Shown in pieces: positions 61,254 through 64,000 of a stretch of 64,000 nt of DNA. How positions within the stretch are numbered: the stretch's first letter is position 1; the number at the start of each line of letters is the position of its first letter. The stretch is taken from assembly GCA_007134225.1 (NCBI GenBank), contig SLLE01000052.1, forward strand, positions 1-64,000. The letters run 5' to 3'. Position numbers and translations under genes: made by a program. Under the pieces are notes generated by a model that was given only the letters and a program-made list of their open reading frames with translations, ran no database searches and was not told the DNA's origin. This stretch comes from Tindallia sp. Its GTDB lineage: Bacteria > Bacillota > Clostridia > Peptostreptococcales > Tindalliaceae.

Positions 61254-61679
61254 TTATTCCACGGTCATTTTCAGAATTTTATCATCAGCTCTGATTTGAT
61301 CAACTACTTCAAGGCCTTCTGTCACTTTTCCAAAGACGGTATGCTTTCCATCCAAGTGTGGTTGGGGGCTGTGGCAGATAAAAAATTGGCTGCCTCCAGT
61401 ATCCCGGCCTGCATGAGCCATGGACAAACTGCCTCGTTCATGTTTATTCGGGTTTTTCTCAAGTTCACACTTAATGGTATACCCAGGTCCACCGGTTCCA
61501 TTTCCTTTTGGGCATCCACCCTGTATAACAAAATCGTCGATCACCCGATGAAACGTAAGGCCATCGTAAAAGCCTTCCTGAATTAATTTAACAAAGTTTT
61601 CCACCGTTCCCGGCGCGTCCTCCTCATACAGTTCCACTTGAATCCTTCCTTTTTCTGTTTCGATCACAGCTTTTTTCAA
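61254..61679 (-). CDS. Peptidyl-prolyl cis-trans isomerase, cyclophilin type
   Basis: Small cytoplasmic cyclophilin, 141 aa. Catalytic-core motifs: [33 protein letters not shown] and [18 protein letters not shown], then [17 protein letters not shown]. It closely resembles B. subtilis PpiB. The start is TTG 61679 with GGAG ten bases upstream; no ATG fits. Single gene with its own terminator. Role in protein folding. Confidence 0.94.
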   Translation of the reverse strand: MKKAVIETEKGRIQVELYEEDAPGTVENFVKLIQEGFYDGLTFHRVIDDFVIQGGCPKGNGTGGPGYTIKCELEKNPNKHERGSLSMAHAGRDTGGSQFFICHSPQPHLDGKHTVFGKVTEGLEVVDQIRADDKILKMTVE

Positions 61680-61725
61680 TCGTTACACGCTCCAATCTTT
61701 TTTTTATAGTAATCTAATTTGAATC

Positions 61726-62664
61726 CTATCTTTCTTTTGGATCTATTGATGGCGCATTCCCTTTCACCTGATTCCTGCCGGCTTCCTTCGCTTCATACAA
61801 GGCGTCATCAGCTCGTCGAACCAGTTTTTCCTCACCTTGTTCTTCAGACGGCATGATGGTCGCAACGCCTACGCTAATCGTCACATAATCACTGATCGGT
61901 GATTCCTGGTGCTCTACTTGGAGTGCTTCCACCGATTCACGGTAGGTCTCAGCAATTTTCAGAGCTCCCTCCGCTGTTGTGGCTGGCAAGATACCAACGA
62001 ATTCTTCACCGCCGAAACGCGCCGCCAGGTCCGCCGGCCTTTTAAGCGTATTTTGAAGGCATTCGGCAACTCTTTTCAAACACTCATCACCTTCCAGGTG
62101 ACCATAATGGTCATTGTATCGCTTAAAATAATCAATGTCGGCCATTAATACGGAAATAGGTTTTTTATCCCGAAAAGCTCTTTTCCACTCTGATTTTAGG
62201 ACTTCATCAAACCTCCTTCGGTTCGGAATACCTGTCAGACCGTCAATTAAGCTGGCATCTTTCAACAAGTCCCGATAATGCTTTAGTTCAAGATGGTTTC
62301 GCACTCGAGCCTTTACAATGGAAATATTATAAGGTTTTGTGATATAGTCAATGGCACCCAGCTCCAGCCCCTTCGCCTCGTCTTCCTGCTGCGACATGGC
62401 GGTTACAAAAATAATTGGAATGTCTTTTGTATCATCAGACGCTTTAAGAATCTGGCAGATTTTATAGCCGTCAATTTCCGGCATCATGACGTCCAACAGA
62501 ATTAAATCTGGCGGATCCTCAGAAGTGGCAATATTCAAAGCTGTCTTGCCATTGGTAGCCACTTTCACATTCCACTCATCCTTCAAGAGCTGACCAAGCA
62601 TTTGGACATTTACCGGACTGTCATCTACAATCAGAACTGTCTGTTTTTTTTTAATTGTTTCCAT
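61726..62664 (-). CDS. Response-regulator diguanylate cyclase (REC-GGDEF)
   Basis: 312-aa PleD/WspR-like regulator. The receiver domain has VLIVDDSPVNVQML and the phospho-Asp in LILLDVMMPEIDGY with YITKPYN; the GGDEF domain has DADIDYFKRYNDHYGH-type residues (ADIDYFKRYNDHYGH) and the active GGEEF in ARFGGEEFVGILP, so it should make cyclic di-GMP. ATG 62664 is used (AGAGG nine bases upstream); a TTG lies two codons before. No histidine kinase next to it. It follows the GH31 gene by about 50 bp. Confidence 0.95.
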   Translation of the reverse strand: METIKKKQTVLIVDDSPVNVQMLGQLLKDEWNVKVATNGKTALNIATSEDPPDLILLDVMMPEIDGYKICQILKASDDTKDIPIIFVTAMSQQEDEAKGLELGAIDYITKPYNISIVKARVRNHLELKHYRDLLKDASLIDGLTGIPNRRRFDEVLKSEWKRAFRDKKPISVLMADIDYFKRYNDHYGHLEGDECLKRVAECLQNTLKRPADLAARFGGEEFVGILPATTAEGALKIAETYRESVEALQVEHQESPISDYVTISVGVATIMPSEEQGEEKLVRRADDALYEAKEAGRNQVKGNAPSIDPKER

Positions 62665-62714
62665 TGTCAAGATCCTCTCTGTTTATTGAATTGATCGACT
62701 TCTCTTCAAACAAT

Positions 62715-64000
62715 TCAATTCGATCCTTTATGGATTTCTCCGCTGCTGACATCGTAGTCCATCTCCGCGAACTCACCTGCCGGGTTCGTCAGCATAAAAT
62801 GGATCTTTGAAATCGTCACCGAACTTTTTAATTCAACATCAATTTGATAATCATTGTGATGTTGGCGAATTCGTATCATCATCTTTATGTTTTTCTCCAA
62901 TTTATAGTTCGTGGTTTCGCCATCATCGTCATAATAACCGTAGGTCGCTTCCCCATCCACAAAAGCCAGTACCGTCAAACGATCAAAATTCATTAAATCC
63001 ACGTTTTGGGCCGGATCTGCCAGCACGATCATTTTGTTTTTTCTGATAAAGAGTGCCGTTTCATCCAGCTCCAGGTGCATATAGTGATGCCCTGGCTTAA
63101 TGACCTGGAATTCATCCTGATGATTCATAACTGTCTTCCACAAGAGCATTTCTTCCGGCACCCATACGTAACGACCCCGAGCATTTTCCTGATAGATCGG
63201 CGCCATCATAACGGATTCGCCAACCAGCAGCTGGTCTTCCACTTCCATGGAATGTTCATCTATATATTCAAAGGAAAGCGGTTTAAAATACAGGTCATGA
63301 TGCAAGGCTGCTTTCATATATTCTGAGTAAATATAAGGAATCAGCGCATATCTTAATTCCAGCATTTTCCTTATGGCTTCTGTTGTCCAGTGATCAAAGG
63401 AGTATGGTTCCTGATTTCTGGTTCCGATTGCAGAGTGATTGCGAAAAAGAGGCGTCAACAAACTGGCCTGAGTCCAGCGAACAAGCAGATCTGGGCTCGC
63501 ATCGCCACCAAATCCGCCAATATCAGCTCCAATATAGAGGAAACCACCCATATTTAAAGCCGGCAGCATTTTAATCATCAATAATATATGTTCCCACCAG
63601 GAGTAGTTGTCTCCCGTCCATAATCCGGCGTATCGCCCCATTCCAGTAAAGGAGGACCTGGAGAATAGGAGATATCGTTTGTTAGGATCAATTTTTTCAA
63701 TGCCTTCCGCAGCTGCTCTTGTCATATTGAAACCATATAGGTTATGAATCTGGTGATGTTGAATTTTCTTTGTTTCACTTATCTGATGCATTTTTTTATA
63801 AGCATCCGGATTAGCCGACAATGCCTCAAAAAGATCTTTTAAAACAAAAAAATCCTCAAGATCAATGTTTTTCCCTTCACATTCTTTTGCTTTCTGTATA
63901 AATGTTCCGAGGCTCTCTTCCGTGTAGAAAACAGATGGTTCATTCATGTCATTCCAGAAACCCTCAATACCGTAGTCCGTCAAAACCTGGTATTGTTTAC
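62715..64000 (-). CDS. GH31-family alpha-glucosidase (5' part outside window)
   Basis: C-terminal ~428 residues of a glycoside hydrolase family 31 enzyme; the frame is open through the window edge, and the track's 'start' (a TTG at 63983) is internal. The nucleophile Asp is in GFWNDMNEPSVF. Further GH31 motifs are FSRSSFTGMGRYAGLWTGDNYSWWEHI and GADIGGFGGDASPDLLVRW, then FRNHSAIGTRNQEPY. The tail is beta-rich (GEATYGYYDDDGETTNYK). Cleaves alpha-linked glucose from oligosaccharides, likely cytoplasmic; length and start cannot be judged. Confidence 0.93.
   Translation of the reverse strand, partial: KQYQVLTDYGIEGFWNDMNEPSVFYTEESLGTFIQKAKECEGKNIDLEDFFVLKDLFEALSANPDAYKKMHQISETKKIQHHQIHNLYGFNMTRAAAEGIEKIDPNKRYLLFSRSSFTGMGRYAGLWTGDNYSWWEHILLMIKMLPALNMGGFLYIGADIGGFGGDASPDLLVRWTQASLLTPLFRNHSAIGTRNQEPYSFDHWTTEAIRKMLELRYALIPYIYSEYMKAALHHDLYFKPLSFEYIDEHSMEVEDQLLVGESVMMAPIYQENARGRYVWVPEEMLLWKTVMNHQDEFQVIKPGHHYMHLELDETALFIRKNKMIVLADPAQNVDLMNFDRLTVLAFVDGEATYGYYDDDGETTNYKLEKNIKMMIRIRQHHNDYQIDVELKSSVTISKIHFMLTNPAGEFAEMDYDVSSGEIHKGSN

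Noticed and set aside
63983-64000. TTG at 63983 as the start of the GH31 gene
   Set aside because: The frame continues upstream without a stop to the window edge and the protein would lack most of its catalytic barrel; the TTG is internal.
1-64000. tRNA, rRNA, CRISPR, prophage or insertion sequences
   Set aside because: No cloverleaf sequence, repeat-spacer array, transposase or integrase motif was noticed on either strand.

Overview
The window is 64 kb of a low-to-moderate GC Firmicute chromosome, most likely an anaerobic clostridium. Evidence for this: a T-box and a TPP riboswitch, AddAB rather than RecBCD, acpS-alr-mazEF and ftsEX-envC-ctpA-uvrB synteny, rubrerythrin and a second diiron protein, purine-rich Shine-Dalgarno sites and frequent GTG/TTG starts. 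A ten-gene Mrp/Mbh-type antiporter operon, a second Na+/H+ antiporter and a TAXI solute receptor suggest a salt- or alkali-adapted relative of Alkaliphilus, Natronincola or Tindallia. That taxonomic placement is inference. No rRNA, tRNA, CRISPR, phage or insertion sequence was seen. All but three of the genes lie on the minus strand, so operons read right to left.

Layout from the left. 1-5.7 kb: ftsE, ftsX, an EnvC-like LytM protein, ctpA and uvrB (cut by the window edge), i.e. division-linked wall hydrolysis followed by excision repair. 5.7-8.8 kb: formyl-THF cyclo-ligase (+) and a Lon-like protease. 8.9-17 kb: a cell-envelope polymer cluster with DUF5693, CsaB pyruvyltransferase, a TagA/WecG glycosyltransferase, YitT, and a large secreted phosphodiester-glycosidase protein. 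17.1-19.4 kb: acpS, alr and an RHH-antitoxin/MazF pair. 19.5-27.5 kb: the antiporter operon mnhE-F-G, two MbhD/MbhE-like fragments, mnhB-C-D and two further NuoL/MrpD-like subunits, with no redox subunits. 27.7-29.1 kb: a CBS protein, dcd and an orphan. 29.2-36.1 kb: addBA. 36.2-39.5 kb: YhaM exonuclease, DUF47 protein, TAXI receptor and DUF1850 protein (no TRAP permease). 39.6-44.9 kb: rubrerythrin (+), glpK-psd, a ferritin-like protein, a histidine phosphatase and RarD.

45.06-45.7 kb is the most unusual stretch. A strong promoter drives a complete leucine-type T-box whose only downstream gene is a 61-aa protein of unknown function, closed by its own terminator. 45.7-49.9 kb: recD2, a CPA antiporter with a structured leader, and a YdcF protein. 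50-53.8 kb: GNAT-nitrilase fusion, class D-like sortase, a LolA-like secreted protein, and PgeF. 53.9-56.1 kb: a TPP-riboswitch operon with a ThiY-like lipoprotein, a methyltransferase and a YkoF/MTH1187-like thiamine-binding protein, lacking permease and ATPase. 56.1-64 kb: two small orphans, a YlmA-like ABC ATPase, an MscS channel, a CadC/CadA metal-efflux pair, cyclophilin, a response-regulator diguanylate cyclase and the 3' part of a GH31 alpha-glucosidase.

Start codons were chosen from visible ribosome-binding sites and often differ from the ORF track. All family names come from recognising motifs by eye; no database search was possible.
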